A program made the position numbers and the translations under genes. From Megachile rotundata (taxonomy: Eukaryota; Arthropoda; Insecta; Hymenoptera; Megachilidae): a stretch of DNA of 64,000 nt. This document shows positions 63,582 through 64,000 of the stretch, in pieces. The notes beneath the pieces were generated by a model. That model saw nothing but the letters and a program-made list of their open reading frames with translations. It was not told the origin of the DNA and ran no database searches. Where the stretch lies: positions 7,433,501-7,497,500 of the forward strand of contig NC_134989.1 of assembly GCF_050947335.1 (NCBI RefSeq), given 5' to 3'. Numbering within the stretch: position 1 is the first letter of the stretch; each line of letters begins with the position of its first letter.

Positions 63582-64000
63582 AACACTGACACTCTCGGAA
63601 CGCTATACTGCCAACTAATTAGACCTATTTTAGAGTACGGAAGTATAATCTGGTCTCTGTACTATGACTCTCGTATTAATGATGCTGAATGCGTCCGGCA
63701 GAAATTTTGAAGGCTTGCTGCGAAGCATAGTGGTTCCATGCTGTTTAATTCTCACGACTATGATTTAATTCTTAATAATCTAAACATACAAACACTACGC
63801 TATAGAAGAAAAGGGCTTGACTATTCTTTTGTAAAATTATGAAAGGTATGATATCTTGATCGATAATAATCCAGCTTCTCTTTGAATATAACTCGACTAA
63901 GAAACTACACTTTAATTAGTGCTAAACATTGCACTAATTATGGTTATTCGGTTGCATAAATCGAATCGGAAATTATGTTAATTCTGTTCAGTGTGATATT
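63582..64000 (+). pseudogene. decayed non-LTR retrotransposon fragment (jockey-like reverse transcriptase C-terminus)
   Basis: From about 63603 one frame reads LYCQLIRPILEYGSIIWS and, further on, LNIQTLRYRRKGLDYSFVKL. These are the conserved blocks after the reverse transcriptase core in jockey- and related LINE elements. The frame is broken by TGA codons near 63706 and at 63840-63842, and a frameshift upstream is likely. Weak similarity (ITRLRNYTLI, CTNYGYS) continues in other frames to the window edge, so the 3' end of the element lies outside. It is a dead, 5'-truncated copy on the + strand. Confidence 0.75.

Overview
This 64 kb window is AT-rich, repeat-rich eukaryotic DNA. It looks like an insect genome, possibly a bee, wasp or ant, although no diagnostic gene fixes the species. 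Pointers are widely spaced GT-AG exons, CpG-bearing GC-rich islands in AT-rich flanks, an insect-type GGTTA (TTAGG) motif, a decayed jockey-like LINE fragment at the right edge and very abundant minisatellites. There are no operons, no tRNA or rRNA genes that I can recognise, and no CRISPR array. Most long reading frames are by-products of tandem repeats or of GC-rich DNA open on both strands.

The best-supported gene is on the + strand. A GC-rich leader (about 32840-33663) precedes a 13-codon first coding exon (33664-33702, ending at a GT donor in phase 0). An 81-nt internal exon (49163-49243) is bounded by a good acceptor and a GTGAGT donor. Spliced in phase they give the start of what reads as a phosphotyrosine-binding (PTB/PID) domain, with the strand motif GVQYMGSFPV followed by a helix. 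The intron between them is 15.46 kb; the following intron appears to run past the window end. A second, weaker candidate first exon (8841-8902) lies downstream of another GC-rich island (about 5390-6330). A third island is at 25150-26350. The window therefore looks like the 5' part of one or two long genes with several promoter-like islands and huge introns.

The dominant structure is a family of tandem arrays built on an 8-bp period (units such as GGGAATTT, GAGAATTT, GGGGATTT, GGAATTTT and their complements). At least fourteen loci, roughly 10-11 kb in total, share it: 9.2-10.2, 11.4-12.2, 13.3-13.8, 14.8-15.5, 16.9-17.4, 21.3-21.8, 22.6-23.1, 27.0-27.7, 30.2-30.95, 34.0-34.65, 43.8-45.0, 48.0-48.9, 49.75-50.2 and 59.9-61.0 kb. 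Their higher-order periods (48, 64, 96, 112, 128, 160, 256 bp) are all multiples of 8. One array sits inside a 0.8 kb element with 33-bp terminal inverted repeats (13134-13931); another is part of a segmental duplication (11.85-12.3 and 16.9-17.56 kb). The arrays at 34 and 60 kb are reverse complements of each other and flank the PTB exon.

Independent tandem repeats also occur: 11 bp (52609-53918, about 119 copies of a CATATG-bearing unit), 27 bp, 34 bp, 36 bp, 39 bp with a 156-bp tetramer, 138 bp (four copies) and 141 bp (two copies). The remaining stretches are AT-rich intergenic or intronic DNA in which I see no gene.
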